Source: Neglectibacter sp. X58
Lineage (GTDB): Bacteria > Bacillota > Clostridia > Oscillospirales > Acutalibacteraceae
Direction of reading: 5' to 3'
Length of the DNA stretch: 64,000 nt
Assembly: GCF_009936035.1 (NCBI RefSeq)
Contig: NZ_QWEO01000001.1
Location: 186,001-250,000 of the forward strand
Shown here: piece by piece, positions 23,400-33,501 of the stretch
Numbering within the stretch: the stretch's first letter is position 1
How the letters are laid out: every line of letters starts with the position of its first letter
The notes under the pieces: generated by a model
The model's input: the letters and a program-made list of their open reading frames with translations, nothing else
What the model was told of the DNA's origin: nothing
Databases searched by the model: none
Program-made: the position numbers and the translations under genes

Positions 23400-25143
23400 A
23401 GGCCAATTGAGAGCTATACTGTGCAGTGCCAAGCAGCCCAGCCCGGAACAGATGAAACGCTTCACCCAGTTCCTGCTGGAGAAATACCAGCGCAAGGTGC
23501 CTGTTGTCTGGGAGCAGGACAGCGCCCTGCGCACAGGGTTCCGGCTTCAGGTGGGATCCGATATCTATGACTGGACCCCACATGGCAGGCTGCGCCAGTT
23601 CCAGGACTACCTGCGGGCCTTGCGCCCTGGGCAGGATGATCTCCTGCCTCTGATGCGGGAGGCTGTACAGGAGTGGGATCCGGCCATAAACCCTGAGGAA
23701 ATCGGGGAGGTGCTTACGGTAGGCAGCGAAATTGCCACTGTGGGCGGGCTGGAACACGCCCAGTACGGAGAAATCCTGGTGTTTGACTCCGGCGTGAAGG
23801 GCATGGTGCAGGACTTACGGGAAAACGATTTAAGCTGCATCCTCTTTGGGGACAGCCAGGAAATAACAGCCGGCAGCATGGTGCGCCGCACCATGAAAAC
23901 CGCCGCTATGCGGGTAGGCGATGGCTTTCTGGGCCGGGTTGTGGACGCTTTGGGCATTCCGGTGGATGGGAAAGGGCACATTGAGGCGGAAACCCATTTC
24001 CCCATGGAGGCCCCTGCCCCCGGCATTCTGGAGCGCCAGCCTGTAAATACCCCCATGGAGACAGGCCTTCTGGCTATTGACTCCATGTTCCCCATTGGAC
24101 GGGGCCAGCGCGAGCTGATTATCGGCGACCGCCAGACAGGCAAAACCGCCATTGCCCTGGACACTATCCTGAACCAGAAGGGCAAAGGCGTGGTGTGCAT
24201 TTATGTGGCTATCGGGCAGAAAACCAGTTCCATCGCCCAACTGGTGGAAAACCTTTCCCGCCGGGGTGCCATGGATTATACAACAGTGGTCAGCGCCCCT
24301 GCCGGAGCCTCTGCCGCCTTGCAGTATATCGCGCCCTATGCCGGATGTGCTTTAGGCGAATATTTTATGCGCCAGGGCCGGGACGTGCTGATTGTCTATG
24401 ACGATCTCTCTAAGCACGCCATTGCGTACCGGGCTTTAAGCCTTTTGCTGGAGCGTTCTCCGGGCCGCGAAGCCTACCCTGGCGATGTGTTCTACCTCCA
24501 CTCCCGGCTGCTGGAGCGTGCGGCCCACCTGTCTGACGAGTTGGGCGGCGGCAGCATGACCGCTTTGCCAATTGTGGAAACCCAGGCCGGGGACGTGTCC
24601 GCTTACATCCCCACCAACATTATCTCCATTACAGACGGCCAGATTTTCTTAGAGGCCGATCTGTTCTTCGCGGGCCAGCGGCCTGCCGTCAACGTAGGCC
24701 TGTCCGTGTCCCGCGTAGGCGGCGACGCCCAGACAAAGGCGATGAAGTCCGCCGCGGGCGCCATCCGCCTGGACTTGGCCCAATACAGGGAGATGGAGGT
24801 TTTCACCCAGTTCTCTAGCGATTTGGACGAGGCCACCAAGCGCCAGCTCGCCTATGGCCAGGGGTTGATGCGGCTTTTGCGCCAGCCCCAGTATGCCCCC
24901 TTCTCCCAGCACCAGCAGGTGATCATTTTGGTTGCCGCCATGGCCCACGTCATGCAGGAGGTAGGTTTGGAGGAGCTGGACGAGTTTAGGGAAAAGCTTC
25001 TCGCTTATGTGGAGGAAGAGGCCCCGGACATCTGCCGCAGGGCGGATCAAACCGGGCAGCTTTTTGAGGATGACCGGGAGGAGATTATTGCCCTCTCCAA
25101 GGAGTACCTGGAGAAATTCCGGGCCGGAAAGGGCGGGAACTGA
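23386..25143 (+). CDS. atpA: ATP synthase alpha subunit with N-terminal delta-like domain (fusion)
   Basis: 585 residues, about 80 more than a normal alpha. Residues 1-70 contain 'RFTQFLLEKYQRKVPVVWEQD' and 'RTGFRLQVGSDIYDWTPHGRLRQF', which match the C-terminal domain of delta/OSCP (beta strand, D-x-S/A-L-x-x-GF, vyDxS, R-L). From about residue 100 ('INPEEIGEVLTVGSEIATVGGLE') a standard alpha follows, with Walker A 'GDRQTGKTA' and the C-terminal helical domain. No separate atpH exists in the operon, and the six-helix N-terminal domain of delta that normally docks on alpha is absent, presumably made unnecessary by the covalent link. ATG 23386 has AGGAGGCAAGG upstream. Confidence 0.93.
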   Translation: MRADRGQLRAILCSAKQPSPEQMKRFTQFLLEKYQRKVPVVWEQDSALRTGFRLQVGSDIYDWTPHGRLRQFQDYLRALRPGQDDLLPLMREAVQEWDPAINPEEIGEVLTVGSEIATVGGLEHAQYGEILVFDSGVKGMVQDLRENDLSCILFGDSQEITAGSMVRRTMKTAAMRVGDGFLGRVVDALGIPVDGKGHIEAETHFPMEAPAPGILERQPVNTPMETGLLAIDSMFPIGRGQRELIIGDRQTGKTAIALDTILNQKGKGVVCIYVAIGQKTSSIAQLVENLSRRGAMDYTTVVSAPAGASAALQYIAPYAGCALGEYFMRQGRDVLIVYDDLSKHAIAYRALSLLLERSPGREAYPGDVFYLHSRLLERAAHLSDELGGGSMTALPIVETQAGDVSAYIPTNIISITDGQIFLEADLFFAGQRPAVNVGLSVSRVGGDAQTKAMKSAAGAIRLDLAQYREMEVFTQFSSDLDEATKRQLAYGQGLMRLLRQPQYAPFSQHQQVIILVAAMAHVMQEVGLEELDEFREKLLAYVEEEAPDICRRADQTGQLFEDDREEIIALSKEYLEKFRAGKGGN

Positions 25144-25145
25144 GT

Positions 25146-27447
<2,302 letters not shown>

Positions 27448-27448
<1 letters not shown>

Positions 27449-27867
27449 TGGAGGCGTTTCAGGTACACATCTTGGCAGCGGATAAAACCTTCTATGAAGG
27501 CCCCTGCGAAAGCCTGACCATTCCCACCTCGGATGGGGAGCAGTGCATCCTGGCCCACCACAGCAGCATGATAGCGGCAGTGCTGCCCGGCACCATGCGC
27601 TATCGCGCTCCGGGGCAACCGGTGCAGCCGGCTGCTGTGTCCCCGGGCATGGTAAAGGTGGAGAATAACGAGGTTTTGGTTTTAGTGGACTCCGCCGAGC
27701 GTCCGGAGGATATCGACGCAGCCCGGGCGCGCCGGGAAGCAGACGAGGCCATGGAGGCCATCCTCCAGCGAAAGAGCCGCCAGGAATACCAGGTGGCCCA
27801 GGCCACCCTGGCCCGGGCGCTGAACCGTCTGCGCGTAAAATCTACTGTCACTCACCTGGAGCATTAA
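27448..27867 (+). CDS. atpC: F-type ATP synthase epsilon subunit
   Basis: 139 residues: N-terminal beta barrel ('FQVHILAADKTFYEGPCESLTIPTSDGE', 'ILAHHSSMIAAVLPG') and a C-terminal helical hairpin that can inhibit the enzyme. It overlaps the beta stop (TAATG). It ends the operon, which closes with a strong terminator. Confidence 0.94.
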
Positions 27868-27880
27868 AATTCAAATAAAT

Positions 27881-27929
27881 AAAAAACAGCCTGCCCTTCC
27901 GGAAAGCGGGAAAGGCAGGCTGTTTTTTT
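27881..27929 (+). terminator. terminator of the ATP synthase operon
   Basis: AAAAAACAGCCTGCC pairs with GGCAGGCTGTTTTTTT, 14 nt after the epsilon stop. Confidence 0.95.
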
Positions 27930-28025
27930 ATGTCATTCAAACCAGATAAGGATAAAATAGATACGCATCGGCAGGTGAATAGGTTTCTTCCGCCATATCT
28001 TTTAGGCGGTTTGACGTGTAGTACG

Positions 28026-28318
28026 CTACAGGGGCTTTCTGCATCTACGCTGTTTTCCAATTTGCCTCTTAACGTCCGGGTCTGCTATGTAGGTATGCTC
28101 GGCGGGGCTTGGTACAGCCCAGAACCTGACAAAGCTTACAGCACATCCTTCGTGATCAAAGCTACTGGGGCGTGTACACATAAGCATTTGCAAGCGGCTT
28201 TTGGCGAGTTTTTGCCTGAAATTTTTGAGGTGCACAAGTACATCTGCGAAAATTTGCCTTGCTTGGCCCCCAAAATACTCGCTCATCTGGCAATTTCGAT
28301 TATGAATACAAGTTCTTA
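28026..28318 (-). repeat. second copy of the AGAAC..TGTATTCA repeat family, with an 86-codon frame
   Basis: Read on the minus strand from 28318, the sequence TAAGAACTTGTATTCATAAT and the next 60 bp are nearly identical to the left part of the element at 2488-2649. The frame MSEYFGGQARQIFADVL... runs 86 codons here (28286-28026) but is cut after 24 codons in the other copy. There is no Shine-Dalgarno, so expression is doubtful. I found no matching right-end inverted repeat, so this copy is either a longer family member or truncated. Its left end forms the stop codon (TAA) of the chemoreceptor gene. The rest of the gap (27930-28025) shows nothing recognisable. Confidence 0.65.
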
Positions 28319-30292
28319 CTCTTTTGCAAGGGTAAACTGCTCCACCAGTTGTTTCAGGCTGGACGCTTCCGCCGAAAGCTGCTGGCTGGCGGCGGCGCTT
28401 TCCTCTGAGGTAGCGCTGTTGGTCTGCACCACAGAGGAAATTTGGTCGATGCCCTCAGTCACTTGGTTGATGGCTTCTGTCTGGTTCTCGACGGCCTCCA
28501 CCACAATGTCCATCTGGGTGGTCACATTGCCTGCCAAAGCATTGGTACGTTCCAGGGCTTCAGTGACCTTGGCCACAGTCCCGTTTCCTTCATTGACAGC
28601 GGAAATGGAACGCTCGATCAAATCCTTGGTGGCCTTGGCGGCTTCATCAGATTTAGACGCCAAATTGCGCACCTCATCTGCCACTACGGCAAAGCCCTTG
28701 CCAGAGGTGCCTGCGCGTGCAGCTTCCACAGCAGCATTCAAGGCCAGGATGTTGGTCTGGAAAGCAATATCTTCTATAGTGGCAATGATGACGGAAATCT
28801 CTTCAGAGGAATGGGAGATCTTTTCCATAGCGTTGTTAAGCTCGCCAACATATTTCACGCTGGTGCCCAACTGCGCCCCTGCCTGCTCCACAAAATGGCC
28901 TGCTTCCTCAGCCGCGGAAGCAGTGCGCTTGGCACTGGAGGAAATGTCGGTGATAGTAGCGGCCAGCTCCTGCACAGAACTAGCCTGCATGATAGAGCCT
29001 TGGCTCAAGGTCTGCGCACCAGTAGAAACCTGGCCGCTGGCAGCAGACACCTGTCCCGCAGCCCCGTCAATTTGGCGCATGGTAGCGCTTAACTGAACCT
29101 TCAGGGTGCGCATGGCTTCCAGTATCCCCTGGAAACTGCCTACATACGCGTCCCGGTGGGAGGACGTCACATCAAAGTTTTTTCCTGCCATTTCTGCCAG
29201 CAGGTAGCTGATATCCTGGATAATGGTGTGCAGGCCTGCCACCAGTTCCCCGGTAGACCGTGTCAGGTCGGCAGTCTCATCCTGCCCTTGGGCCTGGGGC
29301 ACAGGGGACTCCAGGTCGCCCGCCACCAACTGCTTCATGCGCCGGGCGCAGGCCTGCATGGGCACGCTGATGTTGCTGGAAAGCTTTATGGCCACTACGA
29401 TAGAAGCCAGGATGGAGAGCAGCGTAACGCCTATATTGATAAATATGCTAAAATATGTATCAGCCAGATAATCCTTTTTCATAGCTGTCACTGCCACGCT
29501 CCAGCCGTCTGTTCCGCCTACCGGGGCATAGGCTGCAAAACGAGGCCCGTCTGCCGCTTGGAAGCTGCCGAACCCGCTGCCTCCCTGGCGCATAGCCGTA
29601 TGGATATCCGCCAATTCCTGCAGGGATGTGTCTTTTTGGGCTTCACGCTCAATATTCTGAGTGGTGATGGTCTCCAGGGTGTTGTCGGCAATGGTATCGC
29701 CATTCTTGTTTATCATATAAGCATGGCTGCTTTCGCTGACCTTAATAGAAGAGACGATGTCATTCAGGAAAGTCTCGGGGGGCACAAAATACACTACGCC
29801 AATAATCTCCCCGCCCTGCTTGCCGCCGTCATACAGGGGAGCAGCCACCATAATGGAGAGTTCGCCGGTAATTTTGCTGATAAGTGGTTCTGATACATAT
29901 ACGTTCCCTGCCATGGCCTGCTGCACATATTCCCGGTCAGAGTAGTCGTTCCCGTCAAATATGCTGATGCCGTCTGCGCCCACGATGTTGCCGCGCTGGA
30001 AGCCGTGCATGCTCACCCGCTCGTCTATGATAGCGCGCTTTTCTTCCACGGGTACATCTCTGCCGGAAAGCTGAGGAATGCAGCCTGTGTCCATGGCAAC
30101 ATTCCGGTAGGCCTCCAGCTCCTGCTGGATGCGCTCGCCTGCCAGCACAGCCGTTTCCCCCATCATCTGTTCCACCGTAGACAAGGTGCTCCGGTAGTTC
30201 AGCACCATGCTAAAAGCTCCCACTATCAGCAAAGCCATGAGCACTGTCGCGATCAAACATGTTGTGATTTTCCTGCGGATACTTTTCATCAT
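28316..30292 (-). CDS. methyl-accepting chemotaxis protein with extracellular Cache domain
   Basis: 658 residues: TM1 (about 10-32), an extracellular dCache-type sensor ('VSMHGFQRGNIVGADGISIFDGNDYSDREYVQQAM', 'GVYFVPPETF', 'AYMINKNGDTIAD'), TM2 (about 300-325), HAMP, a linker and the MCP signalling hairpin with the tip 'IEDIAFQTNILALNAAVEAARAG'. The Cache motifs resemble those sensing amino or carboxylic acids, but the ligand is unknown. The start at 30292 follows AGGAG by 7 nt; a longer in-frame extension lacks a site. The stop codon is formed by a repeat element. No che genes are nearby. Confidence 0.93.
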   Translation of the reverse strand: MMKSIRRKITTCLIATVLMALLIVGAFSMVLNYRSTLSTVEQMMGETAVLAGERIQQELEAYRNVAMDTGCIPQLSGRDVPVEEKRAIIDERVSMHGFQRGNIVGADGISIFDGNDYSDREYVQQAMAGNVYVSEPLISKITGELSIMVAAPLYDGGKQGGEIIGVVYFVPPETFLNDIVSSIKVSESSHAYMINKNGDTIADNTLETITTQNIEREAQKDTSLQELADIHTAMRQGGSGFGSFQAADGPRFAAYAPVGGTDGWSVAVTAMKKDYLADTYFSIFINIGVTLLSILASIVVAIKLSSNISVPMQACARRMKQLVAGDLESPVPQAQGQDETADLTRSTGELVAGLHTIIQDISYLLAEMAGKNFDVTSSHRDAYVGSFQGILEAMRTLKVQLSATMRQIDGAAGQVSAASGQVSTGAQTLSQGSIMQASSVQELAATITDISSSAKRTASAAEEAGHFVEQAGAQLGTSVKYVGELNNAMEKISHSSEEISVIIATIEDIAFQTNILALNAAVEAARAGTSGKGFAVVADEVRNLASKSDEAAKATKDLIERSISAVNEGNGTVAKVTEALERTNALAGNVTTQMDIVVEAVENQTEAINQVTEGIDQISSVVQTNSATSEESAAASQQLSAEASSLKQLVEQFTLAKE

Positions 30293-30527
30293 CAATACAC
30301 TCCTGTTTTGCTTCATCAGGTTTTCCGCTAAGGCCTGCCCATAGCCGCCTCTCTGCCTGCGCAGGCCAAAGGAAACCGCTATCCTGTTTTTCAGGCAAGC
30401 CCTAGCGCAGCTCCCAGGATAGTAGCAAAGGCAGAGGCTGGGGCACAAGGCAACCGCGTTACCCTGTACCCCCAGCCTAATACTCCACTGCAATATCCCT
30501 GGGGCCGCTCTAAAAAACCTTAATTTT
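30293..30527 (-). other. long 5' leader of the chemoreceptor gene
   Basis: About 230 nt lie between the promoter and the start codon, GC-rich, with several local hairpins (for example CCTGAAAAACAGG and a CCTGCGCAGG palindrome). I looked for cyclic-di-GMP riboswitch motifs, which are common in front of clostridial motility genes, and did not find them. Confidence 0.3.
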
Positions 30528-30557
30528 ATTATAGGCCGTCTGGCGGGAGTTTGTCAA
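30528..30557 (-). promoter_or_regulatory. sigma-A promoter of the chemoreceptor gene
   Basis: On the minus strand, TTGACA (30557-30552), 18-bp spacer, TATAAT (30533-30528). Confidence 0.8.
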
Positions 30558-30601
30558 TGACATAAATGGTAAATATTGGGCAAAATGCCAAATAAAACGG
30601 C

Positions 30602-30843
30602 TGCCAGCTTAGACATTTCTTGGGGCTGTCTCATTCCCGGTCTGACTGGCTTGCAAAAATTCCGCTTTGCCTGGACAGCGACCAGGCCGGACATGACGCG
30701 GTCCCACGCATTGCCAAACAGTTACCTTGATGAGTGGGAGGTAGAAGTCCCTGCCCACTTCCCAGACTAGAAGGGCTGAAACGAGGAATTGCAGGCCAAC
30801 AGGGGGATGGTGCATTCCTGCTACCGTATTAAAACCTGTCATT
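30602..30843 (+). pseudogene. decayed toprim/DUF3991-type mobilisation-associated gene fragment
   Basis: In one frame from 30602 the sequence reads CQLRHFLGLSHSRSDW and LAKIPLCLDSDQAGHDAVPR then IAKQLP-stop. The core I-P-L-C-L-D-S-D-x-A-G-x-x-A is the toprim signature found in DUF3991/toprim proteins of plasmids and conjugative elements. Continuity then passes through other frames: DEWEVEVPAHFPD, and later NEELQANRGMVH, which resembles the D-W-N-E-E-L-Q end of the same family. Several stops and frame changes show it is dead. No relaxase or other element genes remain nearby. Confidence 0.6.
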
Positions 30844-30897
30844 GAAAAGCGTGGGACATATTCGGTCCATCATACAGTTCCCTCTCCGAAGGTTGTG

Positions 30898-30926
30898 TTG
30901 ACAGTGCCTGTTTTTTGGCCTATAAT
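30898..30926 (+). promoter_or_regulatory. consensus promoter of the GH3 gene
   Basis: TTGACA (30898-30903), 17-bp spacer, TATAAT (30921-30926): a perfect sigma-A promoter, 57 bp before the start codon. Confidence 0.9.
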
Positions 30927-30928
30927 AG

Positions 30929-30960
30929 AAACAAATCTAGGCAGGTTGCCAAATTTGTTT
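30929..30960 (+). promoter_or_regulatory. palindromic operator or attenuator at the GH3 transcription start
   Basis: AAACAAAT N3 GGCA N3 TGCC N2 ATTTGTTT, centred about 20 bp after the -10. Two nested inverted repeats at the transcription start suggest a repressor operator. The trailing T run means a transcriptional attenuator is also possible. Confidence 0.6.
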
Positions 30961-30982
30961 TTGACAGGAGGATGATGGAAGC

Positions 30983-33202
30983 GTGCAGAAAAAACAATAC
31001 CGGGTGTACCAAAACCCAGATGGGCCGGAAATCGGTGCGTGTTCGGCAGGCATTTTAGAGGTGGATGGGCTTTATTTTAAGGATTTAGCAGGTACGGGAG
31101 AGCTTTTGCCTTACGAGGATTGGCGGCTCAGCGATGATGAGCGGGCAAAGGACTTGGCAAAGCGCCTTTCTGTGGAGGAAATTGCGGGGCTGATGCTCTA
31201 TTCCCCTCATCAGATGGTGCCTAACATGCCCGGAGGCCCCTTTCAGGCCACCTATGACGGCAAGGCCTTTCCGGAAAGCGGTAAGGAAAAGTGGGCGCTG
31301 ACAGATCAGCAGAAAAGCTTTCTCGATAAAGACCACGTGCGCCATGTGCTGGCTATGAAGCTGGAGTCCGGGGAAGTGGCGGCCCGGTGGTCAAACGAGC
31401 TGCAGGCCTTTGCGGAGAAACTGCCCTGGGGCATCCCTGTAAACATTTCCAGCGATCCCCGCCATGGGGCCAGCAAAGCCGGGGCGGAGTTTAAAACCGG
31501 GGCAGACGATGTTTCCAAATGGCCCGAAGGCATGGGCATTGCCGCCACCTTCATGCCGGAGGTGTGCCGGGAGTTTGGGGAAGCCATCTCCCAGGAATAC
31601 CGGGCGCTGGGCATTACCACAGCCCTGTCCCCCCAGGTAGACCTGGCTACAGAGCCGCGCTGGATGCGCTTTGAGGATACCTTTGGCACTCACCCGGGCA
31701 TGGTGACGGAGCTGGGGAAAATCTACTGCGACAGCCTCCAGACCACCCAGGGGGAAGCAGACGGCTGGGGAAAAAACAGCGTGTGCGCCATGGCGAAGCA
31801 CTGGCCCGGCGGCGGCCCCTGCGAGGCCGGGCGGGACGCCCACTATCCCTTTGGGAAATTTGCCGTGTATCCGGGAAAAAACGGGGAGGAGCACCGAAAG
31901 CCCTTTACAGAGGGTGTTTTCAAGCTGGACGGGCCTACCGGGGCGGCTTCCGCTGTTATGCCCTATTACACCATTTCCTGGGGGCTGGATACGGCAGACG
32001 GGAAAAATGTTGGTAACTCCTACAGCCGCTACCTGATTCATGACCAGCTCCGGGGCAGTTGCAAATATGACGGCATTGTGTGTACAGACTGGGGCATCAC
32101 AGCCGATCCCCTGCCGGACATAGACTCCTTCAGCAGCCGCTGCTATGGCGTGGAGGATTTGACGGTTGCCCAGCGCCACCTGCTGGCCATTGAGAACGGG
32201 GTGGATCAGTTCGGGGGCAACTCGGAAATCGGGCCGATTCTGGAAGCTTATGAAATGGGCTGCAAAAAGCATGGGGAAGCCCATATGCGGGAAAGGCTGG
32301 AACAGTCTGCCGTGCGGCTTTTGAAAAACATATTCCGCTGTGGGCTGTTTGAAAACCCCTACCTGGATCCTGCCCGGAGCATGGAGATTATCGGCAGCGA
32401 AAGGCTGTGCAGGGCTGGATATGAGGCCCAGCTCAAGTCTGTGGTGATGGTGAAAAATAACCAGGCCCTGCCCATCCGGGAGAGGAAGAAGGCCTATATC
32501 CCGGAGCGCACCATCAAGTCCCGCAAGGGCTTTTTCCGCCAGCCCATGCCGGAACAGAAGGTTACGCCAGTAGCGGCAGAGCTTGCGAAGAAATATTTTG
32601 ACCTTGTGGAGCGCCCTGAGGACGCAGACTTTGCCCTGATCTTTATAGAAAGCCCCTTGTCTGACGGGTATTCCGCAGAGGACAGGGCACAGGGGGGCAA
32701 CGGCTATATGCCCATCTCCCTGCAATACCGCCCCTATAAGGCGGAAGCTGCCCGGGAGGAGAGCATAGGCGGCGGGGACTTCCGGGAGGGTTTTACAAAC
32801 CGGGGCTATAAGGGAAAAACCGGTACGGCAGCCAATGAGTCTGACCTGGATCTGGTGCTGGACGCCAAGGCGGCTATGGGGGATAAGCCTGTAATCGTCT
32901 GCCTGCGGATGCATAATCCTACGGTGGTTTCCGAACTGGAGGCTGCTGCCGACGCGATTTTGATTGATTTCGGCGTGCAGGCCCAGGCCATCTTGGATTT
33001 GGTCAGCGGCAGGGCAGAGCCTTCGGCGCTGCTGCCTGTGCAGATGCCCAGGGACATGGAGACAGTGGAAAAACACTGCGAGGACGTGCCCTTTGATATG
33101 GTTCCCTATGTGGACAGCCAGGGCAATGCCTATGACTTTGCCTTTGGCATGAACTGGTCTGGTGTAATCCGGGACAGCCGGACAGAAAAATACAAAAAAT
33201 AA
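30983..33202 (+). CDS. glycoside hydrolase family 3 beta-glycosidase
   Basis: 739 residues, no signal peptide, so cytoplasmic. The GH3 (beta/alpha)8 domain includes 'SDPRHGAS', 'AMAKHWPGGGPCEAGRDAHYPFG' and the nucleophile Asp in 'YDGIVCTDWGIT'; the C-terminal alpha/beta sandwich follows ('VVMVKNNQALPI', 'VIVCLRMHNPTVVSELEAAADAILIDFGV'). It likely cleaves beta-linked oligosaccharides taken up by the cell; the sugar is not deducible. The GTG start at 30983 lies 11 nt after AGGAGG; nearby ATGs at 30973 and 30976 are out of frame. It is monocistronic, with a palindrome at its promoter. No transporter or regulator is adjacent. Confidence 0.93.
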   Translation: MQKKQYRVYQNPDGPEIGACSAGILEVDGLYFKDLAGTGELLPYEDWRLSDDERAKDLAKRLSVEEIAGLMLYSPHQMVPNMPGGPFQATYDGKAFPESGKEKWALTDQQKSFLDKDHVRHVLAMKLESGEVAARWSNELQAFAEKLPWGIPVNISSDPRHGASKAGAEFKTGADDVSKWPEGMGIAATFMPEVCREFGEAISQEYRALGITTALSPQVDLATEPRWMRFEDTFGTHPGMVTELGKIYCDSLQTTQGEADGWGKNSVCAMAKHWPGGGPCEAGRDAHYPFGKFAVYPGKNGEEHRKPFTEGVFKLDGPTGAASAVMPYYTISWGLDTADGKNVGNSYSRYLIHDQLRGSCKYDGIVCTDWGITADPLPDIDSFSSRCYGVEDLTVAQRHLLAIENGVDQFGGNSEIGPILEAYEMGCKKHGEAHMRERLEQSAVRLLKNIFRCGLFENPYLDPARSMEIIGSERLCRAGYEAQLKSVVMVKNNQALPIRERKKAYIPERTIKSRKGFFRQPMPEQKVTPVAAELAKKYFDLVERPEDADFALIFIESPLSDGYSAEDRAQGGNGYMPISLQYRPYKAEAAREESIGGGDFREGFTNRGYKGKTGTAANESDLDLVLDAKAAMGDKPVIVCLRMHNPTVVSELEAAADAILIDFGVQAQAILDLVSGRAEPSALLPVQMPRDMETVEKHCEDVPFDMVPYVDSQGNAYDFAFGMNWSGVIRDSRTEKYKK

Positions 33203-33214
33203 GGACTTTCCTTG

Positions 33215-33256
33215 GGCAGGCGGCTCCGCACCTTACGGGCCGCCTGCCATTTTCTT
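33215..33256 (+). terminator. terminator of the GH3 gene
   Basis: GGCAGGCGGC pairs with GCCGCCTGCC around a 14-nt loop, followed by ATTTTCTTT. Confidence 0.8.
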
Positions 33257-33328
33257 TATTCAGGAGGTGTACACCCTTTTTGGGCTTTTTTTCTCAGGCG
33301 AATAATTTTTGCTGAGGCTTGCAAGGGC

Positions 33329-33357
33329 TTGCAAGAATCCTCTGAAATTGGTATAAT
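33329..33357 (+). promoter_or_regulatory. sigma-A promoter of the lgt operon
   Basis: TTGCAA (33329-33334), 17-bp spacer, TATAAT (33352-33357). The leader is about 135 nt and contains a TTGCG.../...CGCAA hairpin (33369-33391) followed by the start-site element. Confidence 0.8.
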
Positions 33358-33403
33358 AGGGAAAGTATTTTGCGTCCTCTGGAGGGCGCAAGGAGGAAAT
33401 TGG

Positions 33404-33501
33404 TGTAAAAAATACTGAGAAAGGAACGATACCGGGCACAAAGGGCTGACGTTTCATCTCTTTTTGTGCGGATTCTGGTATCGCATGGCGATTTCCATAT
33501 G
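33404..33501 (+). promoter_or_regulatory. hairpin start-site element, copy B (lgt)
   Basis: AAAAATAC, GAGAAAGGAAC (33417-33427), stem GATACC (33428-33433) with GGTATC (33477-33482), inner GCACAAA with TTTGTGC, then GC-ATG (33485). That ATG opens a five-codon frame, MAISI, whose TGA (33500-33502) overlaps the lgt ATG (33499). The 6-bp basal stem is perfect. Confidence 0.7.

Noticed and set aside
27930-29096. 388-codon plus-strand frame starting after the ATP synthase terminator
   Set aside because: Most of it is antisense to the chemoreceptor signalling domain; low-complexity Ser/Ala/Thr translation and no ribosome-binding site.
30293-30527. Cyclic-di-GMP riboswitch before the chemoreceptor
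   Set aside because: The GGCAAACC-like and GGGACGCAAAGCC-like conserved blocks are absent on the minus strand.
31391-33076. 561-codon frame antisense to the GH3 gene
   Set aside because: No recognisable protein features; explained by third-position GC bias of the GH3 gene.
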